This document shows, in pieces, positions 1 through 9,902 of a stretch of 64,000 nucleotides of DNA. Numbering within the stretch: position 1 is the first letter of the stretch; each line of letters starts with the position of its first letter. The notes under the pieces are model-generated. The model was not told the DNA's origin. It saw only the letters and a program-made list of their open reading frames with translations, and ran no database searches. The translations under genes and the position numbers were made by a program. The stretch lies in assembly GCA_026874595.1 (NCBI GenBank), contig CM049320.1:43718714-43782713 (forward strand). Direction: 5' to 3'. The DNA comes from Sipunculus nudus (Eukaryota > Annelida > Sipuncula > Golfingiida > Sipunculidae).

Positions 1-1412
1 AAGGACTCAAAAATAGAGAAAAAAAATTCATAAAAAAGCTGAACAAATACAGGTGGTGCCACCAGTCTGCAGAAACTGATGAAACACTCCATGATCAATA
101 TCCATGCATACAATTATGGTGATCTCTGCATTAGTTGTTCAGATACTTGTTTTGTATCAAATTTTCCATTATTCTAAAGCTTTACTTTGGAGTGCCATAG
201 CTCAAAGGATATGGGTAACAGAGACCTAATTTCAGGTTTCCATGGAGACTTTTCATGGGTTTCCGTGTGTGTCAAGAATGGAGATTCTAGGTCCAGTCAT
301 TACGATTTGTACCATTTTGACAGATAACTACATCCTTAAAGGTCTCCAAAATAGAGAAAAAAAAATTGTAAAAATTTGAAAAAATACAGGTGGTGCCACC
401 AGTCTGCAGGAACTGATGGAACACCTCTTGATCAATATGTATGTACAAAATCATGACCATCAGTGTTGTAGTTAATGAGATACTGAAGTTTTTGTATGAA
501 AATTTCCTTTATTCGGGGGGGGGGGGGGGGGGTAATAAGGAGCCCCACAGCTCAAAGGATATGGGAAACAGAGACCTTATTTCAGGTTTCCATGGACACT
601 TATAATAGGTCTCTCAATGTGTCAAGAATGAAGATTCTAGGTCCAGTCTTAACGATTTGTGCCCTGTTAACATATGTTCACATTTTTAAAGGTCTTAAAA
701 ATAGAGAAAACAATTCGTAAAAAATTGAAAAATACAGGTGGCGCCATCAGTCTGCAGAAACTGATGAAACATCTCAGAATGAATATGTATGCCAAAAATC
801 ATGACCATCAGTGATGTAGTTAATGAGATATTTAAGTTTTAGTATGAAATTTTTATGCTATTCTAGGGGGTACTTTGGGGCCCCATAGCTCATAGGATAT
901 GGGTAACAGAGACCTAATTTCAGGTTTCCATGGAGACTTTTCATAGGTCTCCCTGTGTGTCAAGAATGAAGATTCTAGGTCCAGTCGTTACGATTTGTGC
1001 CCTGTTAACAGATGTTCACATTTTTTAAGGTCTCAAAAATAGAGAAAACTATTCATAAAAAATCGAAAAATACAGGTGGCGCTACCAGTCTGCAGGAACT
1101 GATGAAACATCTCATGATCAATATGTATGCCAAAAATCATGACCATCAGTGATGTAGTTAATGAGATATTGAAGTTTTTGTATGAAATTTTTCACTATTC
1201 TGGGGGATACTTTGGGGCCCCATAGCTCGAAGGATATGGGTAACAGAGACCTAATTTCTGGTTTCCAAGGAGATTTTTTATCGACCTCTCAGAATGTCAA
1301 GTAACAAGATTCTAGGTCCAGCGGTTACGATTTGTGCCTAGTTAACGGACAGACGGACGACGGACAAAGAGTGATCGCTATAGCTCAGCATGACTGAAAG
1401 TAAGCTGAGCTA
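1..1412 (+). repeat. Family A tandem array, block 1 (four ~337-bp units)
   Basis: Four units recur with the landmark GATTCTAGGTCCAG near 286, 633, 970 and 1309. Each carries ACAGGTGGYGCCACCAG, then CTGCAGRAACTGATG, a T-rich stretch ending in TATTCTGGGGGGTACTT, and AGCTCAAAGGATATGGGTAACAGAG. The block closes with GTTAACGGACAGACGGACGACGGAC and a hairpin at 1381-1412 (arms TAGCTCAG..TGACT and AGT.AGCTGAGCTA) followed by an A-run. No coding capacity: short open frames run in register with the repeat and share no protein motif. The unit layout fits a non-autonomous mobile element with a tandem core. Confidence 0.85.
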
Positions 1413-2751
1413 AAAACTGATGAAAACCTCAATGATCAATATCCATGCAAACAATTATGGTGATCTCTGCATTAGTTGTTCAGATACTTCAGCTTTTGTA
1501 TCAAATGTTCCATTATTCCGAGCTGTACTTTAGAGTGCCATAGCTCAAATGATATGGGTAACAGAGACCTAATTTCAGGTGTCCATGGAGACTTTTCATG
1601 GGTCTCCCTGTGTGTCAAGAATAAAGATTCTAGGTCAAGTCATTACAATTTGTACCCTGTTGATAGATAACTACATCCTTTAACTTCTCATAAATAGGGA
1701 AAAAAAATTGTAAAAATTTGAAAAAATACAGGTGGCACCACCAGTCTGCAGGAAATGATGGAACACCTCTTGATCAATATGTATGCCAAAAATCATGACC
1801 ATATGTAGTGTAGTTGAGATGTTGCATTTTTTTTTTAATCAAATTTTCCATTATTCTGGGGGGTAATTGGGAGCCCCACAGCTCAAATGATATGGGTAAC
1901 AGAGACCTTATTTCAGGTTTCCATGGAGACTTTTCATAGGTCTCTCACTGTGTCAAGAATGAAGATTCTAGGTCCAGTCTTAACGATTTGTGCCCTGTTA
2001 ACAGATGTCAACATTTTTAAAGACCTTAAAAAACAGAGAAAACAATTTGTAAAGAATCGAAAAATACAGGTGGCGCCACCAGTCTGCAGAAACTGATGAA
2101 ACATCCCATGATCAATATGTATGCCAAAAATCATGACCATCAGTGATGTAGTTAATGAGATATTGAAGTTTTTGTATGAAATTTTTCACTATTCTGGGGG
2201 GTACTTTGGGGCCCCATAGCTCAAAGGATTTGGGTAACAGAGACCTAATTTCAGGTTTCCATGGAGACTTTTTATAGGTCACTCACTGTGTCAAGAATGA
2301 AGATTCTAGGTCCAGTCTTCACGATTTGTGCCGTGTTAACAGTTGTTCACATTTTTAAAGGTCTCAAAAATAGAGAAAAAAATTCGTAAAAAATCTAAAA
2401 ATACAGGTGGCGCCACCAGTCTGCAGGAACTGATGGAACATCTCATGATAAATATGTATGCCAAAAATCATAACCATCAGTGATGTAGGTAATGAGATAT
2501 TAAAGTTTTTGTATGAAATTTTTTACTATTCTGGGGGGTACTTTGGGGCCAAATAGCTCGAAGGATATGGGTAACAGAGACCTAATTTCTCGTTTCCAAG
2601 GAGATTTTTCATTGACCTCTCAGAATGTAAAGTTACAAGATTCTAAGTCCAGCGGTTACGATTTGTGCCAGGTTAACAGACAGACGGACGGACTACGGAC
2701 AAAGAGTGATCGCTATAGCTCAGCATGACTGAAAGTCAGCTGAGCTAAAAA
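1413..2751 (+). repeat. Family A tandem array, block 2 (four units, same closing hairpin)
   Basis: Landmarks at about 1627, 1964, 2301 and 2639 repeat the four-unit order of block 1. The block ends in the same microsatellite (GACAGACGGACGGAC) and hairpin, here at 2716-2747, with arms TAGCTCAG-CA-TGACT and AGTCAGCTGAGCTA and an A-run after it. Block length is about 1.34 kb, so this is a second-order head-to-tail repeat, from tandem insertion or duplication of a whole element. Confidence 0.85.
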
Positions 2752-3665
2752 AGGACATGTCATGTGAGCAACATTTGCACAAAACTTGGTAATGCTAGCT
2801 TCTTTCGTTTCTGAGAATGTTATGTTAGTATGCTTACTTGGCCAAATGACTAATTCAAATTACTTTCACTAAGCCAAAGCCATCAAGCACAAATCCTTTG
2901 AAAGAAAAACTTGAAAGAGCTCATCTCTGGGTTAATTTCTGTGAAATATTGAACAATTTGGCTAAATGATTTTGGAGAAGATTTTCAAAGGTTTTCTAGC
3001 TTTTACCCCATAAAATGCAAGTCTATGCAGGTTGTGCCACAAAAAGCTCAATTTTACACCATTTGACATGTGATTGATTTTTGTATAAAATTTGGGGATG
3101 CTACCTCCTGCTGTTCCTGAGAAATTATGGGTTAATGTACTGATGACCAATGACCCCCATACAAAAGAAAGGTTGATGCAACCATTACCACAAATTTAAA
3201 TATGACTCATATGACAACATTTGTATAAAAACTTTGTGATGATATATAGCTAAAGCCTTTTTTGAGATTGTAATATTAGTCTGCCTATTTAATGGAAAGA
3301 CTAAGTTCAGCTTCCTGTAATTCAGCCATAACTCACTGAACTGGAACAATTGGGACAAACTTGAGAGAATCTGAAGCAGGGATTATTTCTTTGAATGCTG
3401 AAAATTCTGGATGGTCAGTTTCGGAAAAGATGATTTTAACATTTTCTAAGCTTTTCCCCTATAAAGTCTATAAAGTCAATGCAGATAGCCAGAAAATAAA
3501 CCCCATCCTGTACAGTTTGACATGTGACAGATTCTTCCAAAAAATTTGGTGCTCCAACAGTTTTTGAGATAGCACAGCTTTACATATAGATGGAGGCAGA
3601 CGGTGGATGGACAAAGCTGCACCATCACATTAGCTCAATGACCGATTGACAGAGGACAGATTTAT
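2752..3665 (+). repeat. Family C repeat, degraded
   Basis: Shares phrases with clearer copies at 18690-19430, 43850-44357 and 60490-61025: CAGATGACTAAGTTCA-like stretches, GTGAAATATTGGACAATTTGGC, GAAGATTTTTAAAGGTTTT and a terminal GACGGTGGATGGACAAAGCTGCACCATC. Normal copies end in CCATCGCATAAGCTCACAGG then TTCGCTAAAA; here the end has decayed near 3640. No open frame with recognisable content. Confidence 0.65.
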
Positions 3666-3721
3666 TTTAAAAACAAGATGTCTCAATTGTTCAGTGAGAC
3701 AAAATTCATCCTAATATAAAT

Positions 3722-3798
3722 AAAACTAGAATATGGGTAGTCGACAAGCGATTATGTGTATCCGCCAAAATCAGAGTGGGACAGGTGAAGCATTGTTT
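3722..3798 (+). repeat. Family B repeat, 5' part (split by copia)
   Basis: Begins CTAGAATATGGGTAGTCGAC, the 5' end of family B, followed by GTGTATCCGCCAAAATCAGA. The arms GTAGTCG and CGATTAT around ACAAG form the 5' hairpin, slightly decayed here. Sequence stops at the copia LTR and resumes at 7428 with TTTGAGTGGCAAGGGGAAAT, which joins directly in intact copies such as 29282 onward. Confidence 0.85.
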
Positions 3799-4053
3799 TG
3801 AAAAGTCTGAGAAATTCAATTCTACTCACGTACCAGCAGCTTCTGTTAGTTCATAACTTCTTACCTAGTAGCAGCGTCAGTCCAATGTCGTCCAGGTCGT
3901 CCGTCAACTTTTGCTACGTCTTCCCACCTCGGGACGCCATATGCTTCTGTGTCCCGTCCCTTCTCTCCTCCCTTCATGAAAGCTACTTCCGTTTGTTTTT
4001 CCTTTCACCGCTAGTTGGCTATTTTACTTTATAAAGATTTCCGACAGTTGTCA
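3799..4053 (-). repeat. copia 3' LTR
   Basis: Matches 7169-7427 over its length with scattered substitutions and small indels, for example a 3-bp gap in GTCGTCC(TCC)GTCAAC. It starts TGAAAAGTCTGAG and ends CCGACAGTTGTCA. The visible divergence says the insertion is not very recent. Confidence 0.9.
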
Positions 4054-4139
4054 AATTCCTCTTCTTAAAACAATTCAAAATATTTTTTTATATACATCAA
4101 CAAATACAGCAGAACTCAAATAACATATTAACAGTCCCA

Positions 4140-4787
4140 TCACCAATTGTCAATCCTTATATATATATACACAAAAAAAAAATATTGTGCATTAGTCTGG
4201 AAGCATGCCCTGCTCAAAAGTTTAACTTTTTCAAACATTAACTTTCTACAAGATGCTCCTCGTTTTGTCAAACAGTCAGCCAACTGATCTTCTGATTTTA
4301 TCCATTCTATCCTCTCAATTTGTCCCTCTGCTATTTGTTCTTTAATTCCACTCAATTCCAATCTCAATCCCTTCTCTGTTACATCTTTTGTAGATTTCAG
4401 TGCATCATACAAAGACTTACAGTCTACCTTACAAATTACAGGCAAGTGCTGAGGATCAGCTCCCCTACCTGTCAATTCAGAAAACAGACTAGCCAAAAAC
4501 ACACAGGTATCAACTCCATCTGCCAAGGCAAGTGTTTCCCCTGCAAGGGTACTCCTGACAACCCTTCCAATCTTCTTAGAATTCCAACAAAGAGGTGAAA
4601 TTCTTCTGCCTTCTCCCATCAAACAAATAAATTGTCCTCCTTGTGTTCCACCGGTAGGTAGATTGCCAAGTGAGGCATCACTATAAATCACTAGAGATGG
4701 TTTTCCTCTTAAAGGTTGAAACTTAAGGGTGACTTTTTCTGTTTGTATTTTCCTAATTACCTTATTAACATACAGCAGTTCCCCCAC
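4140..4787 (-). pseudogene. copia pol: RNase H
   Basis: Encodes the RNase H end of copia pol, which degrades the RNA template strand. Acidic residues are in their usual settings: YSDASLGN, TLAGETLALADG, VDCKSLYDAL and SEDQLADCLTKRGA. The frame is the same as the upstream RT piece and is separated from it by a single in-frame TGA just before QTRPDI, the normal RT/RNase H linker motif. The reading frame runs on into non-conserved sequence near 4200, so the true end is unclear. Confidence 0.9.
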
Positions 4788-4850
4788 AGGGGCACTTTTG
4801 ATACAAGAAGCTAAACAAGACGCATCAAAAATGATATCAGGCCTTGTTTG

Positions 4851-5267
4851 TCAAGCAATCCACAGAATCTGTCCCACAATAGATCGCAAATCTTTCTTTT
4901 CTCCTGAAGTTACAGCTTCGTCCTTACACAAAGCCCTGGACTTGTCAACTACAACTGCATTTAGAGCTGCTGCATATTTGTTCTGATTTACCAGTATCTC
5001 ATTTTTATCTGCAGCTATCTCAATACCAATATATTTGAAAGTCCCACTTTCTTCTCTACCTATCACAAATTCAGACCTAATTTTATCAATGACATCCATC
5101 TCAAACTGTGCAGTGCCACCCCAAAGAAAATCATCCACATAGCAGGCCAGAACTCCTTTAAGTTCAGCATCTTTGTTATACCACAGGAACACTGCTCGAT
5201 CTACTTTAGATACTTCAGCACCCACTGTTGTCATAACTCTTTTACTGGTTGCAAAGCAGTTTCCCAA
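4851..5267 (-). pseudogene. copia pol: C-terminal half of reverse transcriptase
   Basis: Contains the catalytic YVDDFLWGG box and the following RT segment (FKYIGIEI, LVNQNKYAAAL). The fingers and first palm motifs are absent: the frame runs straight from integrase-like sequence into mid-RT at about 5230-5267, which marks an internal deletion of perhaps 1 kb relative to a full-length copia. It stops at a TGA after GQILWIA, but the homologous frame continues into RNase H. Confidence 0.9.
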
Positions 5268-5617
5268 CTACAGTTCCTGTCTAATTTTACTTTCTTCATT
5301 GTTTCACTGAGAGTAAGATTATGCCTTTCACATGTGCCATTGCTCCATGGACTGTATGCTGCTGTACTCAAAATTTCTATGCCAAAGCTCTCTCCCATCC
5401 TTTTTACCTCTTCATTCTCAAATTCTCCCCCATTGTCACCGAGGAAATTCTTTGGTGAACTAAAAATACTAATCCAGTGCTTTATAAACTTCTCAACAAA
5501 CTCTGATCCCATTTCAGATTTCATAATTGCACCAGCACTGTATCTTGTAAATTGATCAATCATGTGTAAAAGCCATACCGAGTCACCTAACTGATGCAAA
5601 TCCACAGAAAGTTTCAT
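5231..5617 (-). pseudogene. copia pol: integrase catalytic core
   Basis: The DDE integrase core is readable: VDLHQLGDSVWLLHMIDQF (first Asp region), FLGDNGGEFENEEV (second Asp) and SPWSNGTCERHN (Glu). Upstream, in another frame, PLASEFNET matches the sequence that normally precedes this domain, so a one-base shift lies near 5615. The C-terminal integrase part is lost in the deletion. In a working element this enzyme inserts the cDNA into host DNA. Confidence 0.9.
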
Positions 5618-6470
5618 TAAACTCTGAAGCTAAAGGAAAACCAACAGCTGGTTTTGGTGGTGTTTTCTTGAATTTCATACATATTTCACATTGTTCCACA
5701 ATTTTCTAAAGATCACTGAACATGCCTTTACTTCTTATTCCAGCATCAACTAATAATTTCTTTAATTTCTCTGCTGAAGCATGTCCAAACTGTTTATGTA
5801 ACTTTACCATTACCTTTTTCTGTTGTAATTCACAACCAGCATCATCAGTCATCAGCAACTCCTCTTCAGGAAGTGAATCTCCAAAATTCTGCTGACACAA
5901 GTCAATACAATAATGTCCTGATGATGTAAACTGTAGCTGAGCTGGTTTTTCAAACATGACTGCCTCATCTTTGCCTAGATTCAACACAGCTCCAGCACGT
6001 TTTAATGATTGTTTACTGAGCAATAATGGTATATCTACATCAACTACCTCTGAACTTATATTACATTTTGTGTCTCCAATCACAGCTGGAATGGTTACAT
6101 TTTTACTTGAGATTACCTGAGCTCCATCACCAAACTTGAAAGTTCTTTGGCTGGGTTTTTCTACAATCACTGCTCTTTTTGAAGTTTCTAAAGAGTCAAT
6201 GTAATGGTCCAACCATTTCTGGCCACAGACAGTTCGTGTACATGCTGTATCTATCACTGCAGAACCATAACACTCAGTCACAAAAACAAAATTAGGATCC
6301 AAGTTTTCCTTTGTAAACAATGTCAAATTACATTCTTCAACCGTACCTTTACGCTGTTGGTCATTTTCCCTAACAACATTAACTGATTCCTGGTTTTGCA
6401 GTTTTATGTTCACAGTCTTTCTCCCAGTGAAAAACTGAACCATAAACTGCACACCGAGACCTTCTACCAT
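5618..6470 (-). pseudogene. copia pol: protease, pre-integrase and zinc-binding region
   Basis: AVIDTACTRTVCGQKWL is the aspartic protease active site in its copia form (D-T-A in place of D-S/T-G). Further on KLHKQFGHASAEKLKKLL is the GAG-pre-integrase HxxxGH segment and CEICMKFKK the paired Cys of the integrase zinc site. An in-frame TAG sits between the last two, after GMFSDL. Relative to gag the frame changes near 6380-6470, just after the zinc knuckle; copia normally uses one continuous gag-pol frame, so this is damage rather than programmed shifting. Confidence 0.88.
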
Positions 6471-7116
6471 ATTTATCTAAAGGATTTGTTCCTTTTTGTG
6501 GACGGCCTTTATTTTGCACATATGACCTACGTCTGTTCTGAAAATAAAAGGCAGATTGAGGTTTGACAGAAAAACCTGATTCACTTTCTGTAATACCTCC
6601 CTTGTTCTCCCCAAATATTCTTTTCAAAGCTGACTTCATAGACAAAAATGTCACATCTGATGCTGCTGTCAAGGCCAGTTGTTTTTCCTTCTGCATCAAA
6701 CCAGCACTATCTAACAATTTAGCTAGAACTGCTTCTGGTAGTTTCATGGAATGTTTCTTACACAAATTGTACCGTCTCTCATACTCAATAATAAAATCAG
6801 CCATATTTTCCTCCTGTCTATGATATCCATCAAAGTCCAAATACGCACTGTAAGCAATATCAACAACGTCTTTCTTGAACACGGAATCCAAGTGACTCAT
6901 GAGTACTGACAGTCCAGAATCTGTGCCAAGTTCTTCCACTTTTAACTCCAAGGCCTTAGTGCTCGCCTGTTCTTTTAAACAAAGTGTCACTGCTAGCACT
7001 TGTTTTTTCTTTTCTAAATCTGTCATTAATTTCCATATCTCAATTTCACTTTTCCACATTTCATAATCTCCGTTTGCTTCCAACACAGGCGGGTTTTTGT
7101 ACCCAGACGCCGCCAT
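6379..7116 (-). pseudogene. copia gag
   Basis: Starts MAASGYKNPPVLEANGDYEM, 52 bp inside the 5' LTR, and has the helical copia gag fold signature (YEMWKSEIEIWKL, then MADFIIEYERRYNLCKK). It should form the particle and bind RNA. The C-terminal zinc knuckle reads CAVYGSVFHWEKDC: spacing fits CX2CX4HX4C, but the second Cys is Tyr. That loss, plus the downstream frameshift, marks it as non-functional. Confidence 0.88.
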
Positions 7117-7156
7117 TTTGAAATTTTTAAACTTCCCGCAGTTGTAACTTAAACAC

Positions 7157-7168
7157 GCTCTGCTACCA
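7157..7168 (-). other. copia primer-binding site
   Basis: Read on the minus strand directly after the 5' LTR: TGGTAGCAGAGC. Animal initiator tRNA-Met ends in CTCTGCTACCA, so 11 bases pair. This position and sequence are typical for copia. Confidence 0.75.
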
Positions 7169-7427
7169 TGAAAAGTCTGAGAAATTCAATTCTACTCACG
7201 TACCAGCGGCTTCTGTTAGTTCATAACTTCTTACCTAGTAGTGGCCTCAGTCCAATGTCGTCCAGATCGTCCTCCGTCAACTTTTGCTACGTCTTCCCAC
7301 CTCGGGACGCTTTATGCTTCTGTGTCCCGTCCCTTCTCCCCTTTACTTAACGAGAGCTACTTCCGTTTGTTTTTCCTTTCCCCGCTAGATGGCTATTTTA
7401 CTTTATAAAGAGTTCCGACAGTTACCA
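7169..7427 (-). repeat. copia 5' LTR
   Basis: Partner of 3799-4053. It starts TGAAAAGTCTGAG and ends CCGACAGTTACCA on the plus strand. Contains TTTACTTTATAAAG near its right end, which on the minus strand reads as an A/T-rich box that could serve as a core promoter; that role is inference. Confidence 0.9.
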
Positions 7428-7889
7428 GTTTGAGTGGCAAGGGGAAATAGAGTGAGGTGTGTTGCATATTAGCATGGATGTCTGCAGCTAAATGTGTATG
7501 TAGGTAGCACCACCATCTACAAAATCCAGAACATTATCCATGTTGTATACATATGCAAAATTTTAGGTAGATAAGTCAAACCACTGCTGAGATGCGAGTG
7601 ATTTTATCCCACGGAAGACAAACAGATGGACGCTGTGCAAAACTGGTTGCAGTCGGAGCCACCATTTTTTGTTTATGTTATAAAGCTAGCCAAGGGCTAC
7701 ATTTGTGGAAAATTTTTAGCCTGATTGGTCAAACGAGTCTGAAGATATGTGGGTTGTGTCAAAACAGACACACAGATGGACGCACTGGAGAGAGGAAAGG
7801 TCAGAGGTCAACACAAAATATTTTGACGCCAGTTCATATGTGACCCAATAAAAAACACTGTATCCGCAAAACTTGGTTTTAGCTGATAC
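7428..7889 (+). repeat. Family B repeat, 3' part with decayed terminal hairpin
   Basis: Resumes the repeat broken by copia. Holds one and a half ~280-bp core units (GTAGGTAGCACCACC, CAGTCGGAGCCACCATTTT) and ends GTATCCGCAAAACTTGG then AGCTGATAC at 7860-7889. Intact copies end GTATCCGC...GCGGATACAATT, so the right arm here has changed. Confidence 0.85.
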
Positions 7890-8905
7890 AATTATATCAT
7901 TAAAACAAAGATTTAGGCACATACTTAATACTTTCAAAATAATTTTGTGTGAACAAATTGACCTTAAGAAGGAACTAGAACACGAGTGACATAACTTAGT
8001 AATCCATAGTTCATTGCACTTAGCTGATAAGCACTAACTACCATGAGGATAAGATTTGAGAGGACAGAAATGATCACAGAAAATGGCGCCTAGCATGACA
8101 TTATGGCCAAGCATTCAGAAATGTTCAACGCATTTTTAAAAGGGCCTATTTTTTTATAATTCTCGACTATGGAATACATTGTTCCCTGGATTTTCTATAA
8201 AAATTAACCAGATAGTGCAAATCTCTGGGGATGTTGCACAGGCTGTTCATTTTGTTTTATATAAATATCTACTTATTTATATCATGTGGGGAGAGGCCCT
8301 GACAGTTCATATATACAAGCAAAATATTTCCCACAAGGACAGCTGGGAACAAAGCAGACCAACCAGAGTATTACAAATTACCACAGATCCTTTATGTATT
8401 ATCAGCACAAAGAACAAGTGACCTTTCATTATACACATGCACGTCCTGTTACAGTTAGATGGGTTCCTTTTATGATACAGGCTCACCAACAGCCATGGAC
8501 TGCCACAGGGGTGTTATTAAGTATCTATCTTTGCAATTGCAGGAATTAAAGAAAAAATCATCAATGTGCAAGGTAAGCCAGTAATTAAATTCTACAAATA
8601 GGAGAGGTGATTAAAGTTTGCTTTAAAAACTTAAAAAGGCATTAAGCCTATTTAGTTTTGCAGAAAATGAATATATTTGTCTGTTTAAAGCACATTACTT
8701 GATAATACAGAACAAAATATGAGGCTTCTGATATCAAACACTGATATACCTGATATCTGTCAAACTCAGATAGCAATTAAATTTAATGTTATGCTAACAT
8801 CAATGATCAGGATCTGCCACTCCACAACAGTCATCTTAGCGCCAGGCAGGTCGTGTCTGCAATTGGTAAGCGAGTGACCTCTGGTGGAGAGACCGTACAC
8901 CTTAC
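7890..8905. other. No gene recognised; probable SDR intron sequence
   Basis: AT-rich sequence with no protein motif and no array. The open frames at 8179-8549 overlap in three frames and look random. If the SDR exon at 8906 is real, this stretch is the start of its first intron, with following exons lying left of the window or lost among the repeats. Confidence 0.5.
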
Positions 8906-9118
8906 CAAACGTGGGCGATATTTGGCGAACTCCACCGCTATTCGTCTTCCAATTCCTCTTCCGCCTCCCGTGATCAGGACGATGTCATTTGTTATATCTT
9001 TGTAGGAGCTAGGGAGGAAACAATAGGCAGTGCGCTTCAATAGATGCAATATTAACTTTGTACAAGCAACTAAAAGTTCTAACAGAAATTTAGCAGCGAC
9101 CTCCAGCCAACGAGCCAT
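8906..9118 (-). CDS. SDR-family dehydrogenase, first coding exon (partial gene)
   Basis: Codes for 71 residues from MARWLEVAAKFLLELL, then a splice donor (CGTTTG|GTAAGG, intron phase 0). Residues 8-27 are a hydrophobic anchor. ITNDIVLITGGGRGIGRRIA holds the TGxxxGxG nucleotide-binding motif with the first beta strand ahead of it. This order, an N-terminal membrane anchor followed at once by the Rossmann fold, is that of the SDR16C/17-beta-HSD11-like and retinol-dehydrogenase group, lipid-droplet or ER enzymes that oxidise or reduce steroids or retinoids with NAD(P). The substrate cannot be told from one exon. Reading past the donor gives an unrelated tail, so the exon ends there. No later exon was found to the left, so intactness is unknown. 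Confidence 0.75.
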
Positions 9119-9902
9119 TTTATCTTCCCGTGTTGTGGTTCTTTAGTTTCTATAAAACACACCAGGTGCCGCTACCGTGGTAAAGCAAACTTGTGGTGAG
9201 CCAGTCCGAAAAGCCTTTCTCGATCAATATGATAAAAATAAAATAAAATAAATAAATAAATAAGATAAGGTTATGTTCTCAGGCACTTTTTTCAGAAAAA
9301 AATGCGGGCGGGCGTTTTTATTTTTATTTTTTAATTTATTTTGTATGTTTCGATAAAAATGTCAAATGATAAGGAAAAGCATGATACTAACAGATTTATT
9401 TTGCCAAACAAGTAAAAGCACTTGATAACAAAGGAAATTTTATCAAAATTGTATGATTTTATCTTCTTGAAAGAAATGTCCGAGTGACTGTAGCTCAAAA
9501 TTTGTAAGTTTCTATTGAAAATCAAATAAAAATTTTGATGTGGAGGTTTAAAATTGACGCGGACGGTGCCTGAGTACTTTACCTTTTTTTTATTTTTCTT
9601 GCCTATAGTACCTCTTTTTTATCACAGTTATCGCCCACACACACAAAAAAAAAAAATACTAAAACAAGGGCTTATTTGCAAATGGGAGGGGGGTGGGGGC
9701 ATATGTATGGTATAATAAGGGCACTTTGTAACTACAATATTTTTTTCTAACTCCTAAGTCGCATTTGTGGCAAATTTAAGGTACTGCATGGTTACGGTAC
9801 TGTTATAAATTGTTCGTTGGTAACGGAGTTTGATGAAATTTTAGGATAACTCGGCAATGATACAAGGAACAATTGATCAAATTTTGGGTCGATCCATGAG
9901 TA
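9119..9902. other. No gene; AT-rich upstream region with short repeat piece
   Basis: Just 5' of the SDR exon on its strand; it would include the promoter, but no clear core element was seen beyond a TATAAAA-like GTTTTATAG (minus, near 9150). At 9820-9870 the phrase TTTGATGAAATTTTAGGA.AACTCGGCAATGAT recurs at 12321-12360, so both belong to another dispersed repeat. Confidence 0.5.

Larger units (their letters stand above)
3799..7427 (-). mobile_element. Ty1/copia LTR retrotransposon, defective
   Basis: Two ~257-bp LTRs (TG...CA) flank, on the minus strand, a gag-protease-integrase-RT-RNase H order typical of Ty1/copia. Inside the 5' LTR is a primer-binding site reading TGGTAGCAGAGC, which fits animal initiator tRNA-Met. 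GTTT flanks both outer edges (3795-3798 and 7428-7431), probably part of a 5-bp target duplication. The coding region has at least two frameshifts, two in-frame stops and a large deletion spanning the end of integrase and the start of RT, so the copy is dead and only 3.6 kb long. It sits inside a family B repeat. Clade is not certain; GalEa-like elements are common in marine invertebrates. Confidence 0.93.

Noticed and set aside
6379-6470. Programmed frameshift between copia gag and pol
   Set aside because: Copia usually uses one frame, no slippery site is evident, and the copy carries other disabling changes.
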